A stretch of DNA of 49,050 nt from an uncultured Alistipes sp. (GTDB lineage: Bacteria; Bacteroidota; Bacteroidia; Bacteroidales; Rikenellaceae). A program made the translations under genes and the position numbers. Location of the stretch: contig CAJTLJ010000003.1 of the NCBI GenBank assembly GCA_910577475.1, forward strand, positions 1-49,050, in the 5' to 3' direction. Shown piece by piece: positions 7,301-16,861 of the stretch. Below the pieces are notes generated by a model that was not told where the DNA came from, did no database searches, and saw only the letters and a program-made list of their open reading frames with translations. Within the stretch, counting starts at the first letter, position 1. Each line of letters opens with the position of its first letter.

Positions 7301-8189
7301 GGCCGAGCGTGGTTTCGAACGAGAGACGGGCGGCATCGGCATCGGGCAGGCACTCCAGCCGGTAGACCGGGGTGCGGCCGAGCATCTCCGAAAGCGTTTC
7401 GCAGACGGCATCCTGCAGGGCGGTGTCGTAGGCGAATGCCGGCGGACAGGAGGGCAGCAGCGCCCCGATGGCCCGGATGACCGGCAGACGCTGCATACGG
7501 TTGCGGGGGGCCTGGCTCAGGCGGACCAGGCCGCGGATGGGGTGGAACTCCTGTTTGTAGCAGGGGGTCTTGCCGCTCCAAGGCGAGCCGTAGACCGTGG
7601 GCACGCCCGCTGTCATGCGGATGATCGGGCTGTCGTCGTTGAGCAGTGCGGTGTCGGGGATATGCTCCAGCCAGAGCCGGGTGTGGGTGCTTTTCCCCGT
7701 GCCCGATTCGCCCAGAAAGAGCACGGCCCCCTCCGGACGGCAGACGGTCGAGGAGTGGATGGCGATGGCGTGGTGCGGAGCGACGGCGATGCCGTAGAGC
7801 ATCCACAGTCCGAAGCGCATCAGCGAGCCGATCTCCTTGCAGCCGCGGCACTCCGCGAGGTTGCAGCGGGCCTCGGGCGAGCTGCCGCGCTTGTGGAACC
7901 AAAGCGTCTCGCCGTTGTCGAGGGTCATCGTAAAGAGATAGCCGTCGTCGGCCGCGGCGAAGCGGCAGAGGGCGTTCACCTCGGGAAAATCGAACTCGTC
8001 GAGCGTATGGAATTGTCCGAAATCGGGCTGCCCGCACGGATCGGTCCGAAGCGTGAGCACCGTCGCGGCGTCGGGATCGTGCGGCACCTCGAATCCGCGC
8101 AGGGCGCGTCCGAAGTGCCCCAGGGTCCCGGTCCATCCCTCTCCGTCGATACGGATCCGGAAATCGGCTATCAGAAAATCTTTTGTCAT
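7284..8189 (-). CDS. HPr kinase/phosphorylase-like protein (HprK-related kinase)
   Basis: 301 residues. The C-terminal half has a P-loop GESGTGKS (160-167), an acidic LLNDD motif and a YGSPWSGK loop, as in HprK-like and PEPCK-like serine kinases. The N-terminal 150 residues are not like the HPr-binding domain and hold C109, C114 and C117 close together. HprK-related kinases outside sugar regulation are common in peptide (lasso and PqqD-type) biosynthetic clusters, where some phosphorylate the precursor. The gene starts 16 nt after the ABC transporter stop and overlaps the S26-like protease. No HPr or precursor gene is adjacent. Function is inferred only from fold and context. Confidence 0.8.
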   Translation of the reverse strand: MTKDFLIADFRIRIDGEGWTGTLGHFGRALRGFEVPHDPDAATVLTLRTDPCGQPDFGQFHTLDEFDFPEVNALCRFAAADDGYLFTMTLDNGETLWFHKRGSSPEARCNLAECRGCKEIGSLMRFGLWMLYGIAVAPHHAIAIHSSTVCRPEGAVLFLGESGTGKSTHTRLWLEHIPDTALLNDDSPIIRMTAGVPTVYGSPWSGKTPCYKQEFHPIRGLVRLSQAPRNRMQRLPVIRAIGALLPSCPPAFAYDTALQDAVCETLSEMLGRTPVYRLECLPDADAARLSFETTLGHAADR

Positions 8190-8205
8190 GGCTTCTGTAC
8201 TCTTT

Positions 8206-9909
8206 TTATCGTTCGATATCGATGATGCGGTCGCAGTACTCCAGCGAGCTCTCCCGGTGGGCGATGACGACGATCGTCAGCTCGGCGTTCCGGGCCGAAA
8301 GGGCCTCGATCGCGTGGTTGATGTCCTCCTCGGTCCGGTTGTCGAGCGACGAGGTGGCCTCGTCGAAGAAGAGCACGTCGGCCTGCTTGTAGAGGGCGCG
8401 GGCGATGCCTATGCGCTGGCGCTGGCCGCCCGAGAGCCGGCAGCCGCACTCGCCGATGGGGGTGTCCATCCCCTGCGGCAGCGTGGCGACGAAATCGCTC
8501 AGCCGGGCCGCCTCCAGCGCCCGGGCGATGCGTCCGCGGTCCATATCCTCCTCCCTTTCGCCCAGCGCGACGTTGGCGGCGAAGGTCGAGTCGGTCAGAA
8601 AGACCGTCTGCGAGACGTAGCCCACGCTGTTCTGCCAGCGGCGGCGCGTCCGGTCGTCGAGCGGCGTGCCGTCGATGAGGATGGAGCCCGCGGTGGGGGC
8701 GTAGAAGCCCAGCAGCAGATTGAAGAGGGTGGTCTTGCCGGCACCCGAGCGCCCGCGGATTCCCAGCCGCTCCCCCTTGCGGATCGTGAGCGAGAGATCG
8801 TGCAGCACGTCGTGGCCGGGGGCGTCGTCGAAGTGGAACGAAACCCCGTCGAGGCGGATCCGCTCCCGGAACGGCAGCCGTTCGGCGCTCTGCTCCCCGC
8901 TCCGCTCCTCCGCGTCGGGGTGCGCCTCGCCGAGGATGTCGATCGTGTAGCGGTTGTATTTGACGGCGGCCCAGCAGCTCATGATGTTCCTTACCGAGGG
9001 CATCAGCCGCAGGGCGGCGACGGCGAACATGCCGAAGAGCATCCGCACCTCGGCGGCGTTCGTCCCGAGGCTCGCCATCACCAGCAGGGCCATGCCCGCG
9101 GCAACACCCGTTTCGGTGAGCAGCGAGGGGAGCATCCCGAGCGTGGCGTTTCTCCGCTGCATCTCCACGATCCGGTCCATCGCCCCGTCGAACCGCCGGA
9201 GCATCATCGGAAAGGCGCGTGCGATCTCCACGTCGGGATAGCCGCGGAAGGTCTCGGCCACGATGCGGGCCTTCTCGCGGTGGGCCCGGTTCTCCGCTTC
9301 GCCGTAGCGGTTCAGCCGGCTGCGGACCAGCCGGTAGTAGCCGTAGGCCGTGGGCAGAAAGACCGCCACGATCAGCAGGGCCGACTTCGCGCTGTAGAGC
9401 GCGAGGGCCCCGAAGAGCAGCAGGAAGAGCATGGCGTCGCAGGCCATCGAGGCGATGGGGCGCAGCACGCCGGCCACGAACGAGAAGCAGACGGCGTTGA
9501 CGTTGCGCGTCAGCACGGCCGAATTGGAGCGCTTGACGAAGCCCATCCCGCGATGGAAATAGGAGACGTAGAGCCGGCGCGACAGGGAGCGGTAGAGGTC
9601 GTAGATGTAGTTGCGCTCCGTCCGGTAGAGCACCAGACTCAACAGACACTTGACGGCGATGAGGAGCACGACGCCCGCGCATACGGCCACGACGAAACTC
9701 CGGTCCGAGGTGAAGCCGCACAGGTCGTAGATCAGTTGCAGGGTGCCTACGCTGCGGATGCTCTCCGTGTCGAGAATCAGCAGCAGCACGGGCAGCAGCA
9801 CGGCCAGCCCCAGAAAGTTCAGCAGCGCCCGCACGAAGATGGTGAAGACCACTCCGATGCCCCGGCGTCGGAAACGGGGCGGAATAATCGCGATCAGTCG
9901 GCTGTTCAT
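8206..9909 (-). CDS. ABC exporter, fused membrane and ATPase domains
   Basis: 567 residues. The N-terminal 330 residues form a six-helix exporter-type membrane domain. The ATPase domain has Walker A GRSGAGKT, a Q-loop (SQTVFL), signature LSGGQRQR, Walker B VLFFDEATSSLD and the H-loop His in AHRESS. No C39 peptidase domain precedes it, so any leader removal would need a separate protease. The S26-like gene two genes downstream could provide this. The architecture is that of peptide or lipid-linked-sugar exporters (lasso-peptide D, PglK). The ATG is only 5 nt after a -7 promoter box, suggesting a leaderless mRNA. Substrate unknown. Confidence 0.9.
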   Translation of the reverse strand: MNSRLIAIIPPRFRRRGIGVVFTIFVRALLNFLGLAVLLPVLLLILDTESIRSVGTLQLIYDLCGFTSDRSFVVAVCAGVVLLIAVKCLLSLVLYRTERNYIYDLYRSLSRRLYVSYFHRGMGFVKRSNSAVLTRNVNAVCFSFVAGVLRPIASMACDAMLFLLLFGALALYSAKSALLIVAVFLPTAYGYYRLVRSRLNRYGEAENRAHREKARIVAETFRGYPDVEIARAFPMMLRRFDGAMDRIVEMQRRNATLGMLPSLLTETGVAAGMALLVMASLGTNAAEVRMLFGMFAVAALRLMPSVRNIMSCWAAVKYNRYTIDILGEAHPDAEERSGEQSAERLPFRERIRLDGVSFHFDDAPGHDVLHDLSLTIRKGERLGIRGRSGAGKTTLFNLLLGFYAPTAGSILIDGTPLDDRTRRRWQNSVGYVSQTVFLTDSTFAANVALGEREEDMDRGRIARALEAARLSDFVATLPQGMDTPIGECGCRLSGGQRQRIGIARALYKQADVLFFDEATSSLDNRTEEDINHAIEALSARNAELTIVVIAHRESSLEYCDRIIDIER

Positions 9910-9914
9910 ACGGA

Positions 9915-9922
9915 CAAAGGTA
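9915..9922 (-). promoter_or_regulatory. -7 promoter element of the ABC exporter trio
   Basis: Minus strand TACCTTTG, 5 nt before the ATG at 9909. Initiation about 6-8 nt after the box would fall at the start codon. No upstream TTTG seen. Confidence 0.5.
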
Positions 9923-9934
9923 CGATTTATTTCC

Positions 9935-12900
9935 CTATTCCACGCGCTCGGTGCGTCCTAATTTCACATACCAGAGCCACCCCTCGGTTTCGGTGTAGCC
10001 CATCTCGCGCAGCAGGTCGAGGTAGAGTGTGATCTGCCGGCGGTAGGAGGCCGGGTCCTTCTCGCCGAACTTGTAGTCGACCACCACGGCCCGCCGGCCG
10101 CGGATCATCACCCGGTCGGGGCGGCGCTTCAGCCCTTTCGCGCGTTCGGCATCGGGCAGGATGATGTCCCGCTCGCGCAACACGCGGTCCCAGGTGCCCG
10201 AGAACCACTCGCGGGGCTCTCCGCCCGCCAAAGCCCGCTCCGTCCGCTCGTGCAGGAGCCCGCTCTCCGCTTCGGTCAGCAGCCCCTCTTCGCGCATGCG
10301 GCCGATGGCTTCGTAAAGCTCCTCGCGCGTATCCGCCTCTTCGAATATCCGGTGCATCAGCACGCCGAAGTTGCGGGGCGAGAACTCCGCCTCGCCGCCC
10401 CGCTCCTCGAATCCCGACGTGGGGAGCTTCATCCCCGGCGCGGGCAGTCCGGTCGGATAGTCGCGCAGCAGGGCGTGCCGGACCGTCCGCTCCGCCTTCG
10501 CTCCGGCCTTCGGCGGCTCGGGGGATGCGAACAGGCCGAATTCGCACCTCTCGCCGCTCTCCGAGGCGGTGTAGCGTCCCTCCGTGCAGCCGATCGTGCA
10601 GCGCTCCCCCTCGCGGCGGATGGCGTTCCACAGATAGCCGCCTATGCCGGACCGGACGGCGGGGATGAAGACGTGCAGCTGCTCGACGGCCCGCGTGAGG
10701 GCCACGTAGAGCAGATTCACGTGGTCCACGTAGGAGTAGACCAGTTCGCGGTAGTAGGCCTCCGAGAAGTGCGAGGCGGCCATCGCCTTACCGTATTTCA
10801 CCGGCACGACGCCCGCCTGGCCGAGCGCCCCTTCGGCTTCGGCCCAGATGATGCTGGCGGTCTCGCCCGACGTGCGGGGCTCGAGCGGCCAGGAGCAGTA
10901 GGGGATCACGACCACCTTCTTCTCCAGCCCCTTGGCTCGGTGGATGGTGGTGATCTCGATGGTGTCGCGACTCTGCTCGACGCTCAGCGAACGCTTCTCT
11001 CCATGCTCCTTCCACCACTCCAGAAAGAGCGGGATGTCGGCCACGCGGCCCGCGGTGAAGGCGATGATCTGTTCGTGCAGCGCCTGGAGATAGGCGATCT
11101 GCCGGGTGTCGTCGCCCAGACGGTACTTCAGCACGATCCGTTCGAACGCCTCCTCGGGGGGCAGCAGCTTCAGGGTTTGCAGCCACTCCCGCTCACCGGC
11201 CTCGAGCGGGGCGTCGAACGGACGCTTCAGGTAGCGGTTGCAGATGGCGCGGCGGATGCTGTCTTCCGGATCGGCCGTCAGGTGGAACAGCGCCAGCAGA
11301 AACCCGCACAGGGGCGAAGAGTTGATCCGCAGGGCGTCCTGCGTCATGACGTCGAACCGGTAGCGGCTTTCGCGGTTGCCGCGCTTGAACTCCAGCAGCG
11401 CCTCCGCCGCCTTCGCCCCGTCGTTGGCCGAGCGGGCCAGGATCATGATGTCGCAGGGGGCGTAGCCGTCGTCCAGAATCGCCTTGATGCGCTCCACCAG
11501 CGGCGGCCGGCGGTCGGTGAAGGTCTCCACCGACACGTATCCCTCGCCGCGGCTCTCGCGCCGGGGCGTCTGCTCGTGTCCGGCGTAGGCGCTCTTCAGC
11601 GTTCCGTCCAGCTCCTGCGCCAGCGCGGGCGGCGCCTCCTGCAACAGTTCCGCGAGGCGGGCGTCCGCAGCCTCGACCACGGCCCGGATCGCGTCGTTGT
11701 TGAACCCTACCACCCGCCTGAGCGAGCGGTAGTTCTCGGTCATGTTCTTCACCTCGGCCCCTTCCAGCGCCAGCCGGGCCTCCTGACCCAGGATGCGCCA
11801 GTCGCCGCCTCGCCAGCGGTAGATGGACTGTTTGACGTCGCCCACCAGCAGCACGGCGGGACGCCGCAGCTCGACGGGATCGTCCGGATCGGCCAGCTGC
11901 GAGGGGTGGGACTGCGCCTCGCGCAGCAGCGGCAGGAAGTTGAGCCACTCGCGCTGCGAGGTGTCCTGGAACTCGTCGATCATGTAGCGGTCGTAGCGCG
12001 TGCCGGCCTTCTCGTAGATGAAGGGAACCTCGTTGCGGACGATGAAGGCCGCCAGGATGTTCTTCGTCTCCGAGAGCAGCATCGAATTCTCCTCCCGCCA
12101 GATCCGGCGGACCAGTTCGTAGAGGTCGCTCAGCAGGGCGAACTCGCGGTAGTTCTCCTTCAGCAGGGCGACCGTATTCCAATAGGGCTGGTGCGTGTCG
12201 TACAGGTCGCACAGCTCCCGCATCAACGGTTGCAGCCGGGCGGCGACGGGGCCGTACTCCTTGGCCCGCTTCTGCGTGAACCACCCCTTGTCGGCCGTCT
12301 CGGCACACTCCCGGGCCCGCCGTCCGGGCGCTTCGATCCCGCCCTCGGCTGCGCGGTAGAGGTAGGCCGCTCCGCCCCGGTTCCCGTTCGAGAAATCTTC
12401 GGGCCCCAGCCCCGCCTCTCCGGCGATCTCCACCGCCTTGCGGGCCGTGTCGCGGAAGAGCCGCTGCGTGCGGTCGCGCTCTGCTGCGGCCGCACGGACG
12501 AGCCTCTCCAGCTCCTCCTTCGACCGGGCCGACTGAAGCGCCGGGCGGTTGCCCTCCTTGAAGAGCTCGTCTCCGAGCCGCAGGATGTCCCGGCGCAGGT
12601 CCCACCCCTCGTTCTCCTCGATCCGCTCGGCGGAGTACTCCTCCATCCACCTCTTCAGGGCCGGGTCCTCGGTGATGCGCTCGATCAGGGCGTCGACGCT
12701 GCGCGTGAGCACCGTCGCGGACTCGATCTCGACGTTGTAGTTCAGTTCGAGCCCCAGCTCCTTGACGAAGGCGTGCAGAATGCGCTGGAAGAACTTGTCG
12801 ATGGTCAGCACCGTGAAGTGGGAGTAGTCGTGCAGAATCGCGCTCCGTGCGCTCCGTGCGTTCCGGCGGATCTGCTCCTCGGAGAGCCCGAGTTCGGCGA

Positions 12901-13117
12901 CGAGTTTGGGCATGTAGGGGCTCTCGGCACCCGAGGCCAGCGTGTGGATCTCGCGCAGGATGCGGCTCTTCATCTCCTCGGTCGCCTTGTTGGTGAAGGT
13001 CACGGCCAGTATGTGCCGGTAGAGCCGCGGCTTCCAGATGATGTCGCACAGGTAGTTGCCCACCAGCAGGAAGGTTTTGCCCGAACCGGCGCTTGCATTG
13101 TAAATTTCGACGCGCAT
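9935..13117 (-). CDS. addA: AddA/RecB-like UvrD-family helicase-nuclease
   Basis: 1060 residues. Walker A is SAGSGKT (9-15), and UvrD motifs follow: VTFTNKAT, DEFQDTS, VGDVKQSIYRWRGG, TIHRAKGLE and LLYVALTRA. The C-terminal PD-(D/E)XK nuclease has RPDRVM and VVVDYKFG. AddA pairs with AddB to resect double-strand DNA ends for recombination. The start is the ATG at 13117; the longer frame opens with TTG inside the promoter. A -7 box ends 4 nt before this ATG. The likely partner lies divergently at 13967-16861, not in the same operon, which is unlike the usual addAB order. Confidence 0.9.
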   Translation of the reverse strand: MRVEIYNASAGSGKTFLLVGNYLCDIIWKPRLYRHILAVTFTNKATEEMKSRILREIHTLASGAESPYMPKLVAELGLSEEQIRRNARSARSAILHDYSHFTVLTIDKFFQRILHAFVKELGLELNYNVEIESATVLTRSVDALIERITEDPALKRWMEEYSAERIEENEGWDLRRDILRLGDELFKEGNRPALQSARSKEELERLVRAAAAERDRTQRLFRDTARKAVEIAGEAGLGPEDFSNGNRGGAAYLYRAAEGGIEAPGRRARECAETADKGWFTQKRAKEYGPVAARLQPLMRELCDLYDTHQPYWNTVALLKENYREFALLSDLYELVRRIWREENSMLLSETKNILAAFIVRNEVPFIYEKAGTRYDRYMIDEFQDTSQREWLNFLPLLREAQSHPSQLADPDDPVELRRPAVLLVGDVKQSIYRWRGGDWRILGQEARLALEGAEVKNMTENYRSLRRVVGFNNDAIRAVVEAADARLAELLQEAPPALAQELDGTLKSAYAGHEQTPRRESRGEGYVSVETFTDRRPPLVERIKAILDDGYAPCDIMILARSANDGAKAAEALLEFKRGNRESRYRFDVMTQDALRINSSPLCGFLLALFHLTADPEDSIRRAICNRYLKRPFDAPLEAGEREWLQTLKLLPPEEAFERIVLKYRLGDDTRQIAYLQALHEQIIAFTAGRVADIPLFLEWWKEHGEKRSLSVEQSRDTIEITTIHRAKGLEKKVVVIPYCSWPLEPRTSGETASIIWAEAEGALGQAGVVPVKYGKAMAASHFSEAYYRELVYSYVDHVNLLYVALTRAVEQLHVFIPAVRSGIGGYLWNAIRREGERCTIGCTEGRYTASESGERCEFGLFASPEPPKAGAKAERTVRHALLRDYPTGLPAPGMKLPTSGFEERGGEAEFSPRNFGVLMHRIFEEADTREELYEAIGRMREEGLLTEAESGLLHERTERALAGGEPREWFSGTWDRVLRERDIILPDAERAKGLKRRPDRVMIRGRRAVVVDYKFGEKDPASYRRQITLYLDLLREMGYTETEGWLWYVKLGRTERVE

Positions 13118-13121
13118 GTAA

Positions 13122-13129
13122 CAAAGGTA
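13122..13129 (-). promoter_or_regulatory. -7 promoter element of addA
   Basis: Minus strand TACCTTTG, 4 nt before the addA ATG, pointing to a leaderless or nearly leaderless transcript. Confidence 0.5.
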
Positions 13130-13172
13130 CGAAAGAATTCGCAAAATAGGCCGTTCCGAACGGAAAATTTCC

Positions 13173-13180
13173 TATCTTTG
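13173..13180 (+). promoter_or_regulatory. -7 promoter element of the GIN-domain gene and addB
   Basis: TATCTTTG, 25 nt before the ATG at 13206. It lies back to back with the addA promoter in an 88-bp divergent gap. Confidence 0.6.
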
Positions 13181-13205
13181 TCTCGGTGTAAACCCGAAAA
13201 TTCGA

Positions 13206-13955
13206 ATGACAATGAAGAAAATAACCCTCTTTTTCGCGCTCCTGCTCCTGAGCTCGGCCGCAGCGGCGCAGCACCGCGACTCCGTTGAGCTGCGCGGCGG
13301 CTCGGTCGCCCTCGACTGGATGCAGCCCTTCTCGGGCGTCTCGGTCAGCGGACCCATGCGCGTGACCTTCGTGCGGGTCGGCGAGGACCGCTCCATGCGA
13401 GTATCCTATGACGCCGGGGCCGGTGCCGATTCGCGGGTGAAGGCGTCGGTGGATCGGGACGGGGTGTTGAGCCTGCGCGAGAAGAGCCCCCGCGGGGCGG
13501 CCGATACGACGGAGGTGACGATTTGCTACCGCAGGTTGGAGTGCCTTTCGGTCGACGGTGCCGCGGTGCGCTTCGAACAGCCCGTGACCGAACCGATGAT
13601 AGATGTCCGCTTCTCGGGCGGTGCCCGTGCCGAGGTGGCGTTCGACGTGCGCGACCTGGTGATGACCGTGACGGGCAAGTGCGACCTCGCCCTGAGCGGC
13701 CGCGCCCGCTATTTCGACCTGACGGTTTCGACGGCCCGGGTCGATGCCGGCCGGCTGGAGACCATGTCGGCGCGGGTGGACGCTTCGCACGGCGCGGCCG
13801 TGGAGGTTTCGGCCGAGGAGCGGCTGGAAGCCTATGCCGCTTCGGCCCGGATCCGCTATGCGGGGCAGCCCGAAATTCTGCGGGGCGAAACGTCTCTGAT
13901 GGGCGGAGAGATCGTTCCGGCGGATCAGGCCGTTGAGGCTGATAACGGTAAGTAA
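13206..13955 (+). CDS. Secreted head-GIN-domain (DUF2807-like) protein
   Basis: 249 residues. A signal peptide (MKK start, hydrophobic core, cleavage near AAAAQ at 18-22) is followed by a repetitive beta-rich region typical of the DUF2807/head-GIN right-handed beta-helix: SVSGPMRVTF, LSVDGAAVRF, VRFSGGARAEV and repeated A/V-rich turns. Such proteins are exported and common in Bacteroidota, and their function is unknown. A start two codons later (MKK) is equally possible. Its stop is 11 nt before addB, so the two are probably co-transcribed, an odd pairing of an envelope protein with a DNA repair nuclease. Confidence 0.8.
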   Translation: MTMKKITLFFALLLLSSAAAAQHRDSVELRGGSVALDWMQPFSGVSVSGPMRVTFVRVGEDRSMRVSYDAGAGADSRVKASVDRDGVLSLREKSPRGAADTTEVTICYRRLECLSVDGAAVRFEQPVTEPMIDVRFSGGARAEVAFDVRDLVMTVTGKCDLALSGRARYFDLTVSTARVDAGRLETMSARVDASHGAAVEVSAEERLEAYAASARIRYAGQPEILRGETSLMGGEIVPADQAVEADNGK

Positions 13956-13966
13956 CGCTTCGGGCG

Positions 13967-16861
13967 ATGGCAGCGGTCGGACGTGCGACATTCCTGGGCG
14001 AAGTGGCCCGCAGTCTCTATGCAAGGCACGGGGAGGAGATCGCCTCCCTGTCGCTGCTCTTTCCGTCGCGGCGTGCCCGGCTCTTCTTTGCGGACGAGCT
14101 GTCGCGCATTGCCGACAAGCCGCTGTGGGAGCCCGAGTGGCTTTCGCTCGACAGGATGATGGAGGAGCTTTCGGGGCTGCATGCGGGCGACCGGTTGAGG
14201 CTGATCGCCGAACTCTACGGCGTCTACAGGCGGTATCACGAGGAGGATTTCGACCGCTTCTACTTCTGGGGCGAAATGCTCCTCGGCGATTTCGACATGA
14301 TCGACAAGTATCGGGTCGACGCCGGGCAGCTGTTCCGCAACATATCCGACCTGAAGGAGCTGGAGGCGGACTGGTCCTACCTTACCGACGAGCAGCGGCA
14401 GATTATCCGGGCTTTCTGGGAGGGGGTCTTTCTCGAAACCGACCGTTCGACCGATTCGGTGGAGCGCCAGCGCTTTCTGCGTGTCTGGAACTCGCTGGGT
14501 GCCATCTATGCGGAGTTCCGCGAGCGGCTTTCGGAGCTGGGCTTCGCCTACGGCGGCATGGTGCAGCGGCGGGCCGCGGACCGGCTGCTCTCCGGCGAGG
14601 CGCGAGTCGACGGCGACCGCCGCTATGTGGTGGCGGGATTCAACGCCCTTTCGGAGTGCGAAAAGGTGCTCTTCGACCATCTGCGGCAGGCCGGAGCCGA
14701 ATTTTACTGGGACTACGACCGGAGCTACACCGACCGCAGGGAGCAGGAGGCCGGCATGTTTCTGCGGGACAACCGGCGGCGTTATTCTGAAGCGTCGGAT
14801 GAGGTTACGCATGACAATATGAAATCCGACAAGGAGATACGGATCGTATCTACCGCGTCGAATGCCGCCCAGTGCAAATATGTCCCCACGCTGCTCGGGG
14901 AGCTCCGCCCGAAGGATGCGCAGGGCGGTCCGATAGCGCTCGACAAGCGGACGGCTATCGTCCTGACGGATGAGAATCTGCTGATGCCGCTGCTCTGTTC
15001 GCTCTCGGACCCGGAGCGCGAGTGCCCCGACGAACGGGTGAACGTGACGATGGGCTTTCCGCTCAAGCACTCGACGGCCTACACCTTCGTCGAGCGGTTG
15101 ATCGAGTTGCAGGCGCATGGTCGCAACTCCCGCGACGGATATGCCTTTTACCATGCGGATGTCTCGGGCATACTGGCCCACCCCTACCTGAACGGTGCGG
15201 ACAATCCCGCCATCGGGGCCTTGCAGCGGGAGATTCGGGAGGACCGGTTGATTACGGTGCCGGTCGGCCTGCTGGGGCGGAACGACCTGCTGCGGACGAT
15301 TTTCGCCCCCGCTTCGGACCGTAAATCCCTCTCCGCCTACCTGACGCAGGTGTTGGCGGCTGTTGGCGGCGTGGCGGACGAGGCGGAGGACCGGCCGCAG
15401 CGAATCGCTTTTCTGTCGATGATCTCCGAGGAGATCATCAAGCTGGACAACTCGATAGACCAATGCGGGATAGATATATCTATCTCGACCTTTACTTCGC
15501 TGCTGCGCCGCCACCTGCAGACGCTTCGCGTTCCGTTCGAGGGCGAGCCGCTGGACGGCGTGCAGGTGATGGGAATTCTGGAGACCCGCAACCTCGATTT
15601 CGAGAATGTGATTCTGCTGTCGATGACCGACGACAATTTCCCGGGCCGGCTGGATGCGCAGGCCTCCTACATCCCCTGCAACCTGCGCACGGCCTACGGA
15701 CTGCCGACGCCCGAGCACCACGAAGGGGTCTACTCCTACTACTTTTACCGGCTCATCCAGCGGGCCCGCCGGGTCGTGCTGTGCTACTGCTCCCATGCCG
15801 ACGACAAGTCGACCGGCGAGCCGAGCCGCTATATCCGTCAGATCGAGTACGAGAGCGGTCTGCCGATCTCCTTCTCGGAGGTGGGCGTCGATGTCAATCT
15901 GCCCGACAATACGCCGATCGAGGTTCCCAAGACGGACTCGGTGCTGACGGCGCTGGAAGAGTATCTGCGCTCCGACGATCCCCGCGCCCTGTCGCCTACG
16001 GCCTTCGCCCGCTACATTGCCTGCCCCCTGAAGTTTTACTTCGCTTCGCTGGCTCATCTGCGTGAGAAAGACGAGATTACGGATGATGTGGATAACCCGC
16101 TTTTCGGTACGATCCTGCATGCTTCGATGCAACGGTTCTACGAGCGGATTCGCGGCGAGGCGCACCCCTCGGCCGTGCTGGAGGCGCTGGTGAGGGAGGG
16201 GGCCGTGGAGCGGGTCGTGACGGAGGCTCTGAACGAGGCGCTCTATCGGGGTCGCGAGGTACCCGAGTCGGAGTACCCTGGCAACGTGGTGCTGGTGCGC
16301 GACATCGTCGTGCGCTATGTCCGCGAGGGGATCGTGCCCTACGACCGGACGCACGACGGGTTCGCCGTGGAGGGGTTGGAGCAGGAGGTGGAGTGCGATT
16401 TCGCGTTCGACGATGCGGGCCGCCGCGTCCGATTCCGGGGTACGGCCGACCGGATCGACCGGATGGACGACGGTACGCTGCGCGTGGTGGACTACAAGAC
16501 GGGCGGCGTGCATCTGGAGTTCGGCGGGCTGGACGATCTCTTCCTTTCGAAGAATCGCGGCGTGAACGGCAATATTTTCCAGACCCTGCTCTATTCGCTC
16601 ATGCTGTGGCACCGCAGCGGCACGGATGCCCGGCCGGCGCTCTACTACGTCCGCCGCATCAACCGCCCGGACTACTCGCCCGACCTGATCGACCGCTCGG
16701 GAGCCATGAGCGACGTGCGCTACTCGGCCTGCGGCCGCGATTTCGAGGCGGCCCTGCGCGAAAAACTGCGGGAGCTGTTCGATCCGAACACCCCTTTCCG
16801 GCCCTGCGAGGAGCCGGAACTCTGTACCTACTGCGATTTCAAGGCGATCTGCCGCCGTTAG
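13967..16861 (+). CDS. addB: AddB-like PD-(D/E)XK nuclease with Fe-S cluster
   Basis: 964 residues. The N terminus has the inactive helicase-like fold (LLFPSRRARLFF). The C-terminal nuclease has FRGTADRIDR and VVDYKTG. An AddB-type iron-sulfur cluster is formed by a Cys in YIACPLKFYF and the final CTYCDFKAIC group, preceded by CEEPELC. AddB partners AddA for break resection and Chi-like recognition. It is divergent from the addA-like gene 9935-13117 and shares an operon with a secreted GIN-domain protein. The gene ends with a 4-nt convergent overlap with a HAD gene. Confidence 0.87.
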   Translation: MAAVGRATFLGEVARSLYARHGEEIASLSLLFPSRRARLFFADELSRIADKPLWEPEWLSLDRMMEELSGLHAGDRLRLIAELYGVYRRYHEEDFDRFYFWGEMLLGDFDMIDKYRVDAGQLFRNISDLKELEADWSYLTDEQRQIIRAFWEGVFLETDRSTDSVERQRFLRVWNSLGAIYAEFRERLSELGFAYGGMVQRRAADRLLSGEARVDGDRRYVVAGFNALSECEKVLFDHLRQAGAEFYWDYDRSYTDRREQEAGMFLRDNRRRYSEASDEVTHDNMKSDKEIRIVSTASNAAQCKYVPTLLGELRPKDAQGGPIALDKRTAIVLTDENLLMPLLCSLSDPERECPDERVNVTMGFPLKHSTAYTFVERLIELQAHGRNSRDGYAFYHADVSGILAHPYLNGADNPAIGALQREIREDRLITVPVGLLGRNDLLRTIFAPASDRKSLSAYLTQVLAAVGGVADEAEDRPQRIAFLSMISEEIIKLDNSIDQCGIDISISTFTSLLRRHLQTLRVPFEGEPLDGVQVMGILETRNLDFENVILLSMTDDNFPGRLDAQASYIPCNLRTAYGLPTPEHHEGVYSYYFYRLIQRARRVVLCYCSHADDKSTGEPSRYIRQIEYESGLPISFSEVGVDVNLPDNTPIEVPKTDSVLTALEEYLRSDDPRALSPTAFARYIACPLKFYFASLAHLREKDEITDDVDNPLFGTILHASMQRFYERIRGEAHPSAVLEALVREGAVERVVTEALNEALYRGREVPESEYPGNVVLVRDIVVRYVREGIVPYDRTHDGFAVEGLEQEVECDFAFDDAGRRVRFRGTADRIDRMDDGTLRVVDYKTGGVHLEFGGLDDLFLSKNRGVNGNIFQTLLYSLMLWHRSGTDARPALYYVRRINRPDYSPDLIDRSGAMSDVRYSACGRDFEAALREKLRELFDPNTPFRPCEEPELCTYCDFKAICRR

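Noticed and set aside
10250..13288. A 1012-codon plus-strand open frame antisense to addA
   Set aside because: The composition is typical of antisense shadow and it has no domain, whereas the minus strand has all UvrD motifs.
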